From Clonostachys chloroleuca (taxonomy: Eukaryota; Ascomycota; Sordariomycetes; Hypocreales; Bionectriaceae), in assembly GCA_037952775.1 (NCBI GenBank), contig JBANAY010000003.1, positions 28,210,001 through 28,274,000 of the forward strand: a DNA stretch of 64,000 bases. Direction: 5' to 3'. Both the position numbers and the translations under genes were made by a program. The notes beneath the pieces were generated by a model. That model was not told where the DNA came from and did not search any database. It worked only from the letters and a program-made list of their open reading frames with translations. Below are positions 10,910 to 21,715 of this stretch, one piece after another. Within the stretch, counting starts at the first letter, position 1. Each line of letters begins with the position of its first letter.

Positions 10910-13900
10910 TTCTATGCTGTTCCCAAGTCAAAGGTGCGGTTAAATAAGGGAGATAAAGGTGCGAAAGCGTAAGAAAAGTTAGACAATGCAAAGGCACTAG
11001 GTGATTACTTATAAATGCATGAGAAGAAAAAGTATCATCAAAAAGTTTGGACAACTGCATATTCCAGTTCCAGAAAAGCCGCATGCGTATGCGGCAGCTT
11101 CAGCGGGCGCTTCGCAAATTTCACAATGTAAAGCTAAGGAAGGAAGAATGGGGCGAGAAGTTGGCAGACGATGATACCAGAGCTAGCCAGATCTCCAGGG
11201 TTTCTACAAGCTTGACCATTATAGGACCCAAAGAGAAATGATGAGTCACAACTTTTTCCAGAAGTCAAGCCAAGCTATACTTCCCAGAAAGGGCGTTATT
11301 CTGGGCCTATAGTAATATCCTATGCATATGAGGGCGTTTGTATTAAGTAGTGAAATTCTAACCCTGTTGAGCTGAAAGTAAACCTTGAAAGTCAAGCTAA
11401 GAATTATAACTCAATTAACTGTACCTCCGGCTCATAAGATGCGTTTTGGTGATTGTTGAGGCGACCTAGAGAGAGCGGGTGACTACATATGCAACATCAA
11501 TAGGGACAGGTACATGCTTGTTACAAGCATATATAGTCAATCATCCAAGTCCCATGCGTATTTATAAGTATCTCTACTTCCACAAGAATACATATGACTT
11601 GACTTCAGGTTCTAGCGCATCTAAGATATCACTTCCAGGCTATAGCTGGCTTAGATAGGACTGGCGCAAGCCGCTTTAATGTATACCCTTGTAAGTTCGT
11701 TCTTCTCTCATCAAGGAATTCATGCATAGGAGTTCGTCATAGGCAAATACTGGGGTAAATAAGCCCCCCGAAAGGCGATTTATTGGCTTAAGCAGGGGAG
11801 TGAGCGAACACCCAGAGGAGTAGCGTTGTACTTCACTGTGAAACCCCCACTACTTGATCTTTCACGGAATGAACGCGCATCTACGTTCCAACAAAGGTAG
11901 AGAGGTGTGCATCTATCGAGCTCCTTGGCATCTCCGCACTAAACATCACTAGCACCCCTAGCCTGAAGGGGCAGATGCAATTCCAGAGCCTCATCAATGG
12001 CTTTTTGCCACCTTGGAAGATCCCAAACAAGTCACATATCCCAAACACTTTAGACTACCCAGTAAGGGTCGGGCCATAACAACATAACATACTGTGATAC
12101 AAGGCACGATGTTGCTTGCCCTGACCGTTGTTTGATACTTTCTCATAATGTGGCCTGCTCGACACCCATTTCACGTACATAGAGTACGAATTAGTAATAC
12201 CACTCCCAGGTACTACTGTACTGACGTCTCAGTGAGTGTGGGGAAAGGCATGGGCGATGTACCCTTCATAAGCGGCTGAGATGTTTGGGCTAATTCCGAG
12301 GCTTGGTTCTGAGGTTGAACAAGTTGATGGATCACCAGAGGCAACATGCCAAGTCTACTGGCTTAATCACACATGGGTGGCTCTTCACCGAGACGCACGC
12401 CCCTTATAGGAGGCTTATATGTTCTGGTCGCGTTGCGGGCGTTGACCCACTAGGGCTTCCCTCCTACATAGTTTTGTTGAGCAGATGAGCGAGACAAGAC
12501 AGCGGGCTTCCCGCTGATCCCGTTTTTTTACCCTTTATTCATCTCCGGATACTTTGATTACTTGACCTGACGTTATCTTCCAGATCTGGTTGGTGTGTCT
12601 TATCCTAAAATGAATAGATCTGGTACAATTTTCGAGCGCATCCGAGATTTGGAACGGAAATTTATTCATAAGATTGGTGGCTGGTACGAAAGTATGATCA
12701 CACTCCCCCGTTATTTCATTAGCTGGTTGTTTTAATCACACTACATGACGCCTGATGTATGAATCTGGAGGCCTCATGTCATGGTTCGTATTGGACGTCA
12801 GGCATACACTACTTGTAGGGCTAACCTTGCTACGATCTCGATGCCGGCTGAGAATCTCTTTCCTGCATGTCATGCTCAATAATCAGCCTGATATGTATTC
12901 CCCTCCACCAACAAGGTGGATACCGTTAAGATAGCACCATGCAAAGTATCGGCAATATGGCGACATCTTGTTGGCCTGTGCTTCTGCAGCGCCCCTTTAC
13001 AGACTACCAGTGTTATGGCAGAGGATCTACCGGCCGGCAAAGCGAAAGAGATTCCAACATGAATGTATCACAGGCCTGTCTAGCTTACTCTCCAGGAAGT
13101 TATGACCTATCGACTGACATGCAAATCGACCATTGGGTGGCAGAGCTTAGAAATTGGATGAAAATTGGGACATCGCAATGTTTATCAGTCTGCGCCGCAC
13201 ACTAGCCAACGGTCAGTCACACCTCGTACTCGTGTTGAGTTGCAGCTTGTCATGAGTCCAGTCAGTAAGACGTCTAAGGAGCACGGTGCACATTCGTCCA
13301 GTGAGGACTGCCAACCCCAGCCACAAGAGGAGAGACGGCTCGGCTCGTGAACGGGAGTTCCAACCATGCTCGCTAGTCAGAGGCCTTGCCACCCCTGTCA
13401 ACGAGCAGAAGCCCAGGGTGAGCTTCTTCCCCCTGCGCCAGCTCAACATCTCACACCACCGTGTTTCCACACGCCTGTGCGACAGATATCCAAGACTTGT
13501 GAGGCATCTTGGTTAGCTTGAGTGCGCCTCGCCCCCAAATTGTAATGTGGCAGTCAAGCAAGGGTTAGAAGCTTTGACCTGCTTGGCACTTCAGGTCCGC
13601 CTCCGCCTCCTTCACGCTGAGAGAGAAGCTTCTCGAATCAAGACGCATTGTTCGTCGCAGAACCTTAGCGAGCTTGACACCAACCCCCAACGCTATTGCT
13701 CGCATCGGTTAAGTACCCATCCTTGCAGAGCTGAGAACCCCAACACGCTAAATTCGAAGAAACGGGCGATATGCCGGGATTCACTCGCTTCAGCAATCGC
13801 CACCTGAGCCACAAGCTCGCATTACATGAAAAGACAAAACAGTCTAACTAGATTCTTCCTGTTACGCATTTAATCAATAGACACCAGGGTAGCGGAGGAG

Positions 13901-14252
13901 GCTAAGGCTTAACTGGAGGCTGGGGAGGTCAGCGTGTGACGGGCTACCTACGCCAGTAAGCAGGCACATGCGGGAACAGTACAATGTAACGAAAGAAAAT
14001 GCTCGCTCTGACAAAACTAATGTTTCACTCATTGTATGGTTCAGGGTAGTCGTAGTATTATACATGTTTGGGTTGCATCAACGTGGCTAGCCGACATGTA
14101 CGTGCTTGAACTCCGCCTCAAGATTTAGCACTGTCGCACTTCAGATCGTTATGAGTGCTAACTATATCCGTATCTTTATGTAATAAGAAATGGAGGAGGT
14201 AAGTCAATCCTGGGGGTGAAAACAAACTCTTCGACGGCTCTAAAGGGTCTTG
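10910..14252. other. 3.3-kb gene-poor region
   Basis: No open frame exceeds about 90 codons with recognisable sequence, and I could not assemble spliced genes on either strand. Base composition is mixed, not the extreme AT of a fully RIP-mutated transposon. No terminal repeats, tRNA or simple satellite was seen. It separates the Clr5 gene from the NLR remnant and may be old, unrecognisable repeat or gene debris. Confidence 0.5.
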
Positions 14253-17200
14253 TTATTGATCTGGGAGGTAGAATTTCAACATCAAAAGCTGGCCAGTCTC
14301 GTTCTGCCAGACCATATTGGGGTCAGTTATAGCGAAAACGTTGTCGAATGCGCGATATTCGTTGGGCACCCATATCAGAGGGGACTCATTGAAGTTCAGC
14401 CATTCTGGACTAGCACCGAGACCAACACGATAGCTCCGACGCTCTTGTGGTCTCGACAATATCCTTGGTTACACGCACAACTTTTCTCTCCCTATGTGGC
14501 TTTTGATGGGTCATGATGCCGCCATTTGTGACCACCCGCCCAAGGAGATCAAAAGAAAGAGAAGTTGCTCCTCTGATGTGGAGCCAATATAGACAAGTTC
14601 CATGATTAACAGAACATATTCGAACGAAGTCGTGCCAAGACGCAGACGCAACTAGAGTAGATTCCGATGAAATTGCAACAGATGTAATGGATGCGTTATG
14701 AGCACTAAGTCCCCGTCGATGCTTGTACACAGATCCATCTAACCACTAGATCTGGACTGTCTGATCTACTAACCCTAAAACCAAAATGTCTAAAGAAAGA
14801 GCAACGGCGGTAACACCTCCATTGTGTGCTTTGAGACTCTCGTAGTGATAATTATCCTCACTCATAGACCATATTCGTACGGTTCTGTCGTCTGAGGCTG
14901 TCGCTAGTTTCCTACCATTACTAGAAAAGCCAAGCGAGTTGATATAATCCTCATGAGCGCTGAACGTTTTGAAGAGGCGAAATCCACCGGAGCTAGAAGT
15001 GCCTATTGACCAAATAAAAACAGTCCTGTTGATGGTCGCGGCTCCGATGAAATTCTCGTCGGGAGAGAATTCGATACAGTTTATCCCATCACCAGGTACC
15101 TTGATACTGTACAGACACATAGGATCATCGATAGACCACAATCGTAAGGTACAGTCTCGTGAGGCTGATGTGACAAGCTTGCCTGAGAACGCAAGACAGG
15201 TAACAGAATCTTTCTGTCCCTCAGTATCCTCATCTTCTGAAGTCATGGAATAGCTGAGCGGTTTCTGATAGCTAATTTCTTCGAGCGATGAGATCTAAAT
15301 GTAAGAAGACCAGCAAGGCGCTACCAGATTGCCATCAGGAGAAAAAGCTACCGCATTAACACCGCTATGGTGGGTTTCGATGATTCTTTGTTGCTCACCC
15401 GATTCGATGGACCAAAGACGCACAGTCCTATCAAGAGACCCCGAAACCAACAGATCAGAGTTTGGGGAGAAGGCGAGGCAGCCCACCTCGCTGGAATGAC
15501 CCATTAAACTCCGTATGCAGACACCGCTCTCTACTGACCGTATGGTTCCATCTGTTGTGCATCCAGTTCCAACGAATTTACCATCAGCTGAAAAGGCGAT
15601 GGAAACAACTGGACTACCATGACCTTCAAGGATCTGATCGCACTGTCCACTTGGTAGAGACCAAAGTCGTAAGTTCTTATCGTCGCTGCCAGATGCCAAG
15701 AGCTTCCCAGTAGGTGAGAACTCCAAGGTATTACCCAGGTTGTATGTCCCTGGAGCGCCTGCCGGTTTCCAATGTTGTCAACCGGCAATATATCGATATG
15801 CCATCGTTGTGGCCCAATGCTTTCAGTTTCCCATCACACGAAAGGGAAAAGCTTACTACTACTACCCTGCGGCCATGATGTCCTGTCGAATAGTGATAAA
15901 TAAGGTCTTCGGAAGAATTAAAACTGATGACCTGGTCTGCAGATGCTGCGATGAGAGTTCCGTCGTCCAAAAATTTGACGACGTGAATTGCATTACCGTG
16001 TTTGTCAAGCATTTGTTGACATTCACCGCTTTCAGCAGACCAAACGCGGACTGTGTCGTCACTGGACCCTGAAGCAATCCATTGACCATCTGCCGAGAAG
16101 GCAATTGAGTTGACGGTAACAGTATGTCCCTCAAGGAGCTGTCGCATAGGTCCCCAATGCTCCTTGATCGGTGGGCTGAGCGTTGCCCATTGTGGTTCTT
16201 CATGCTGGAAGAGCTTCCTTTGTGATACTTTCAATTGGACTGAAGAGGAGACCGGCGATGTAAATCTGCAGGGGATATTTTGCTATCATGACCCGGTAGT
16301 AATATAGAAATCTCTGGGCATCATATACCAAATTGCCTAGTGAGCCCCTCGCCTCATCTCGCTTCATGGCAAGTTAACTTGATTCAAGGCACCGGCTTTG
16401 AGGGTATTACAAACCTGGATTGAACCTAACAGCTTAGAAATGGAACGCAACGTGCTTGGGACACTCCCGAGGAGGCTAAGAGCTTCAAGCCAATACAGAA
16501 AAATAAGTTTAAAGAATTTCTCAACTTCTTCAATCACCGAGAAGGCTTCCGTATTTACCGCCAGACCAAAGATTTCTGCGTTGATAAGGTGATCGACCCA
16601 CGCGGTACATGCATATCGGGTGCGGACTAATACACTATCAGACGGAGTTTTGATATCGGATGCTGGGATTCCTGGCTCTCCCAGATCGTATATATGCACG
16701 CCAAAAATACCCATCAGACAGTACGCTTTGTCTTCTACCTTTGCTGTTTAGCGATTATTTGACCACGACATGAGTTCGTCGACACTAAACGTAGACAGGG
16801 GCGTTCCTTCTAAAGCCCCGACGAGAATGTTGGTTCTTTCCTTGATAACAGACTGGAGTGAATTTTTATCGCCATGTCTCTGGCCACCGGATGAGAAAAA
16901 TATAACTTGTAAAGGCGTAAGGAGTTCCTGCAAGGTCCAACCACGGTTGAACCATCTACTTGCATTGAAATCAGCGATCCAAGACGACTTTTCGGCGCTG
17001 TTCGTCTGCACATCGCTCATATACACGTAGCAGGCTGCTGCGTTCTGATACCAGCGAAACATGGAGTTGATCGCTTCAGTCTATTCGATGTGATTTGACT
17101 TGTCGATGCAGCAAGTGTCCACCCAAAAGTATTCCAAGCCATCCCGAGCCGCCTGCTCTCCAGCGAACAGTATCTTTTCATAGCCCGGCTTTTCTCGACA

Positions 17201-17347
17201 GAAGTCTTCCCGGACGTCTTGGAACGTCACCTCATCTTCAGGCCTCCCCCAAGTGTGCGATAGTATACCATAGGGCGGGATGTCTTCTGGCAGCAGGTCT
17301 TGCGTGAAACACAAGTCACCCGCAGCCCCTCGTTGAAGTAAGCGCAT
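14253..17347 (-). pseudogene. HET-WD40 NLR-like remnant lacking NACHT
   Basis: The N-terminus (17347) is a HET domain: YGILSHTWG, then FWVDTCCIDKSNHIE, INSMFRWYQNAAACYVYMSD and SRWFNRGWTLQELL. After MSWSNNR the frame passes a TAA (16748-16750) and continues VEDKAYCLMGIFGVHI, as in intact HET proteins. Then, without any P-loop or NACHT segment, it resumes with YACTAWVDHL and LIFLYWLEALSLLG, the linker that usually follows NACHT. About twelve WD40 repeats occupy 16150-14500, for example ASGSSDDTVRVWS and ASDDRTVRIWSM. A TAG at 17081-17083 splits the HET domain, and several stops or frame slips interrupt the WD part. The intact class (HET-E/HNWD type) detects non-self partners and triggers cell death. 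This copy has lost the nucleotide switch and is not expected to work. Confidence 0.82.
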
Positions 17348-18109
17348 TTCGGGAGCTCGTTGGAGGTTGGATTGGCCAGCGGGGCTATTACCAGCCAGTC
17401 ATCTCAGGTCAGTAGTTATCAAAGTATAGAAGTCACGGGATACGATCCTACTACCCAATCAATCCGCACGGTGAAAATGCAGCATTACCCCTCTTCCAAG
17501 CAATGAATATTTGTAGTAAGCCTGCAAGGCAGACTTCAGCTACGGGGCTCCTTTGGTGTCCGCATTAACAAGTTCTCCATATCAGAGCAAATCGGAACAA
17601 CGATGCAATGCGTGCAAGAATATTCGGTAGCGATGGGTTAGGCTACGACTTTGAATTGTCCTATACTTAATTAAACTAACGAGACGTTCAAAAGAGTTAT
17701 ACTTGGGTATCTACCTATAAAAGATTTCATTAAATATTACTCTCTAATTAACTAAGTATTACTTGTTTCTGACCACTACTATTAAATAAATAAGAAACCG
17801 GAGTGTTCCTAATTATAATATCAAAATATTTAATTCAATTAAAGTTCTAAGAGCTCTTGAGTGTAGTTGAAAGACTTAAATAGAAATTAAATGAGAAGAA
17901 TCCTTCTAATACTAGCAATAAGACAGAGAAGATAATTATATTTAGTGGTACAGAGAGGTTCTCTTCAAAGAAAAAATCTTGTTTGAACGTATTGTATGTA
18001 TACAAGACATCTAATTTGGTCTTCTTTGCACAACGCTCAGCTTCAGAGCCTTCACACGAACCACAGCAAGTTTTCTTTGTTTTAACTACATGTCCATACG
18101 TGATGCGGC
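17348..18109. other. AT-rich island, possible RIP-mutated repeat
   Basis: From about 17655 to 17995 the sequence becomes strikingly AT- and TpA-rich, unlike both flanks, and has no usable open frame. This composition is typical of transposon debris after repeat-induced point mutation, but no transposase motif or terminal repeat can be read. It lies between the NLR remnant and the adhesin. The first 300 bases (17348-17650) would hold the NLR promoter. Confidence 0.5.
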
Positions 18110-18112
18110 TAT

Positions 18113-19371
18113 CTAAGTACTGACACAGGTACGCCCAGCTGCCTTTTCCGTCCCGAACGGCAGGAATGCATTAGATCCATCGCAAGCTACAGGATAGAAC
18201 AAGTTATCAGCTATCGTTCCATTTGGCCCGACCACGTTCAAATCAAGATAAGCTGGCCCCCCTGCGTTGGCATAGATTAGTCGAATAGGGAAGTACTGAT
18301 CAGCCTCAAGTGTTGTTGTGAACGTAAGTTTGCCTGGTCCGCCCTGCCAACTCGCATACGTCTGATTGTTGTTCTTCTCGAAATCACCGCACGCCACGCC
18401 ACCAAACCACGCCAGACCGATATCATCCACCTTGTCGATGGTAAAGGAGAAGCTGCCTCCTGAGCAGGAATACACGAACGTAGCGAATTCATATGACAGG
18501 AAATTACCCTCTGCACCGCTGATGTTTGAGAAGTTTTCCACCGTTTTTTAACTGCCTAAATTAGGAGTAGTTTCCTTGAAATAAGTCGTGTTGAACCGCT
18601 GATTGAAGTCGCCCGCGCCACCAAAAGCATCGGGCCACGTTGCACGTGTGACACCAGTAGGGCACGCGGGTCTGACACATTGCGAGGTGTACTTGTAGCT
18701 GTACTTGACGTAGTACTTGGTGTGGAACTGGGCGTAGGAATGGGCGTAGAGATGGGCGTAGTAACAGACGAGGTGCTTGGCGGAGTATCAGACGAAGTGC
18801 TTGGTGGCCCTGGGAAAGTCGTGACCGTTGTTGTACACGGATGCGTGTAGTCCGGAGGCGGCGTCGCTGTAACTGGAGCACATGGCGCCGTACTGGTGCA
18901 GATCCCCACGACAGTAGTGATAGCATCAGGCGGAGTACTGGATGAGGTGCTAGGAGACCCTGGAAAAGTTGTGACTGTTGTTGTACATGGTCGTGTACAG
19001 TCTGGAGGCGGCGTCACTGTAACTCGAGCGCAAGATGTAGTTGCTGGGCAACTCGCCGTAACCGTAGTAATCACGTCCGGCGGCGGCGCGGTCGACCCAG
19101 GCGGAGGGTAGGTGATCATGGTCGTGGTACGCGGGTGTGTACAGTCGGCAGCTGGCGGGATAGTTGTCGGAGCACAAGATGAAGTTGCAGTACAGCTTTC
19201 TGTAACAGTCGTGATTCTGTCAGGAGGAGTAGTGGCATTTCCAGGGCAAGAAGATATTGTCAGAGTAGGGAGTATCCAAGTCGAGGCTAACTTTGGCATC
19301 TCATCGCCCTGTGCTGCAGTCAGAGCGAACAGCTGAACCACAGCACCAAAGAATATAACTGAAAGCTTCAT
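18113..19371 (-). pseudogene. GLEYA-type adhesin with frame lesions
   Basis: A secreted surface protein. MKLSVIFFGAVVQLFALTAA is a signal peptide. Three Cys/Thr/Pro-rich repeats of about 50 residues follow (nt 19227-18784), each built on PPD.ITTV...C......CAPVT. A Ser/Thr/Pro stalk comes next, then a beta-sandwich with ISGAEGNFLSYEFATFVYS and IGLAWFGGVACGDF. The last motif matches GLEYA/PA14-like lectin domains of fungal adhesins. The stalk and lectin domain lie in different frames. The lectin frame begins CVRPACPTGVTRATWPDAFG near 18685, implying a one-base slip or missed splice, and meets a TAA at 18548-18550 before continuing. Repeat 3 has tyrosine where repeats 1 and 2 have cysteine (PPPDYT). 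An intact protein would bind glycans at the cell surface. Confidence 0.72.
18784..19227 (-). repeat. Three tandem about 150-bp repeats inside the adhesin
   Basis: Codons 49-95, 96-146 and 147-196 of the adhesin are three diverged copies of one unit, each with ITTV, two spaced cysteines and a TTT.TTFPG-like end. Copies 2 and 3 are closest (both end TTTVTTFPG then PSTSS), suggesting the most recent duplication. Such intragenic repeats vary in number between strains in many fungal adhesins. Confidence 0.8.
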
Positions 19372-19468
19372 TGTAAATAAAGATGACAGAAGAATGAAGG
19401 CGAAGATTTGAGGATTCGAATAATGAAGGAGACACCGGATGTACCAGAGACTCTATCTGCTTCTGCCT

Positions 19469-19476
19469 TATTTATA
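19469..19476 (-). promoter_or_regulatory. TATA box of the adhesin
   Basis: TATAAATA on the minus strand, about 98 bases upstream of the adhesin ATG at 19371. The spacing suits a fungal core promoter. Confidence 0.5.
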
Positions 19477-20197
19477 TGAGAAGGCGTTATATATTTTATA
19501 TGTATGAAGTCGGTGCTTACTGACCAAGAACGGTGTTTGTCAACCGAGATTCCATGAAGCATTCCGAATCTCCGCGCATATCCGTGTTATTTCCTAGTCA
19601 CATTAGACACTTGATTAACCCTTCGTTAAGAACAACGCCGATGAGGTAGGAAAAAGTTCCAATGTTCTATGTGCCCTCGTGGGATGGATTAGGCGAATCT
19701 TGATAGAGATTAGCTACCTCTTCAACGAGTTAGTGCGGCGTGAGTCAGACCAGTCGGGAATTCCCAAGACATGAGAACGGCTAAGTAATCGCTATATCTC
19801 TTAGATATGTATCAGAGTTGACCCTTTGGAAGCTTGCCATGTCTGACCTATATTCTAGAAAGCTGCTCTCGATTGTCCAAGAGCTCAAATTAGGCATGTC
19901 ACCGAATGTCACCGAATGGGGGACCCATTTCTTGATAGAGGCACTAACAAGAAATACGTGCTTTGAAGAAGTATCACATTCCAAAATGTTCAGGAACCCT
20001 GATAGATAACAAGATTCATGTTGAGGTGAAAGTTCGTTCGAAGAAGATGATCCAAGATCAACATTTTTGTTGTATGTAAGTGCTCATGTTCGCTGGTCTA
20101 CTCCAAGTTGAAGTATTCGGCAGTTTACTCACCTAGCCTTCATCCACTCGTTTCTTACACACTCTGACAGTCATTACCATCAAGATGGCGTTACAAA
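19477..20197. other. Divergent intergenic region
   Basis: About 0.7 kb between the divergently transcribed adhesin and the small surface-protein gene. It should contain both promoters. Short open frames near 19781-20009 lie on both strands of the same bases and show no motif. Nothing else is seen. Confidence 0.5.
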
Positions 20198-21067
20198 ATG
20201 CATTCTTTCAACCTTGTTCAGATAAGCGCTCTTCTTGGGCTCTTAGGAGGAACAGCTACCGCCGTCAAAGGCAAGGTAGCAATTCCTGTTGGGGCCAAGA
20301 TTGTAGAGAAGCAACCTATCGAGGTTTTTTGCGATGGACCCAATGGACCATCCACATCCATCACCACTGCCACTAGGTATGCCGAATTCTGCACTCAATA
20401 AGAACATTACTCATTTCTGGCAGGACCTTAACCCATCCCCCTGGTTCAGCAATCACAGATGGGCCAATCGTGATCAACGGCCCTGTTGATTTTAGTCTCA
20501 TTGGGCACTTCCCGGGGGATTTGGCCTTGGGCCATTACCCCTGCAGACAATGCGCTAAAGCCACGATCACGAGTGATATTGCCGCCTGTCAGACACGGCT
20601 GCCAGGAGTTAATGGGGGTGTTCCCACTGTTGTGTTTGTTGTCCCCCCATTGCGAAGCATGCGAGACTCGTACTACTACGGGCCCCGTACCCTACGTGAC
20701 TCGAGTTCCTGCAGCTGGAGGCGATGAAAAGGACACATTCATCATCCGTGAGGAACCAACTACTAGCTCTGTCAAGGCTCTCAGTTCTGGCCCTGAACAT
20801 TACATTCCCGGACCGAAGAATTCCAAGGTCATCGCTTCTGAACCCAGCCCCTCTTCTAAACCCAACCCCTCTTCTCAACCCGGTGCCTCTTCTCAACCCA
20901 GCGCCTCTCCCAGGGTCAATAATCATGGAATCAAGATCAGCTCTAACAGCTCGACACCTGGGAGTCCGGGCTCCGGTATACCCCAGTCTGGCACCTCTCA
21001 CACGGACGCTGACAAGGCTGCAATTTATTTCGTTGGCTTCATGGCAATTTTTGCTGGCTGGTTTTAG
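20198..21067 (+). pseudogene. Cys-rich, Ser/Pro-rich surface protein with C-tract frameshift
   Basis: Exon 1 (20198-20376) begins MHSFNLVQISALLGLLGGTATAV, a signal peptide. A 47-nt intron leads to exon 2 at 20424. This reads a cysteine-bearing domain (HYPCRQCAKATI, AACQTR) up to VVFVVPP. There the frame must change at a run of six C (20643-20648) to give HCEACETRTTTGPVPYV. It then runs through PSSKPNPSSQPGASSQPSASP-type Ser/Pro repeats to IYFVGFMAIFAGWF at the stop. A hydrophobic C-terminus after a small-residue stretch suggests a GPI anchor. The family is not recognised. Because both sides of the C run code sensibly, the break is either a recent indel or a sequencing error; if an error, the gene is functional. 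Confidence 0.6.
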
Positions 21068-21715
21068 ATACTGGAAAGTTGGGTTGGAATCCAAGGATAC
21101 ATCATAGTGTAGTTAAATTCATTACATTGTGTAACCCATGATTACCCACGGGTACCCAATACCGAAGTCTACCCCCTCCCATTATCATCCAAGATTCCAT
21201 ATTTGGCTTTTGTGCTCTGTACACCTTCAAGCCAGGGGCCAGCGATATACGCGACCGCAAATCGAGGTGCCTGGAGCTTGCAGACCGATAGCGCGTCGTG
21301 GACGCGAAGTAGATGGTTGGGTTATTCCTGACACCAACAAACCTATGAGAAAAGGGTCTCGTCACTAGCTCAAAAGAATACTTCATGATGGCCTGCTGCA
21401 AAGCATGAGTCCAATGAGATGTCTCAGAATCGCCCACGTCGGCCAATCAAATCAGATTGACACGCCTCACTTGGAGGGCCCCCCGCATGATGCATCCAAC
21501 AATTCCTAGCAAATCAGGCAGTAACAGATTTTGTCGTTGAATGATAAGATCCTGCCTTTATATTTCACTTCCATCCCTCGCTTCTTGGGTTCGGTTCTTC
21601 CACTCCCACCTCCCTCTTCAAAGCATTCTCTCCATTCAAGCAGATCAATCGTTCCTCAACACAACCCCTTTAAGCTATAGACTCCCTTCATCGTCCACCC
21701 CCTCCTTTCTTCATC
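21068..21715. other. Intergenic and dynamin-gene leader
   Basis: The right half (21590-21715) is pyrimidine-rich, a usual look for transcription start and leader regions of expressed filamentous-fungal genes. A minus-strand open frame at 21102-21446 shows no motif and is probably chance. Confidence 0.5.

Noticed and set aside
11760..11860. Structured-looking segment with CCCCGAAAGGCG as an RNA gene
   Set aside because: No complete known RNA fold could be drawn and no promoter boxes were found.
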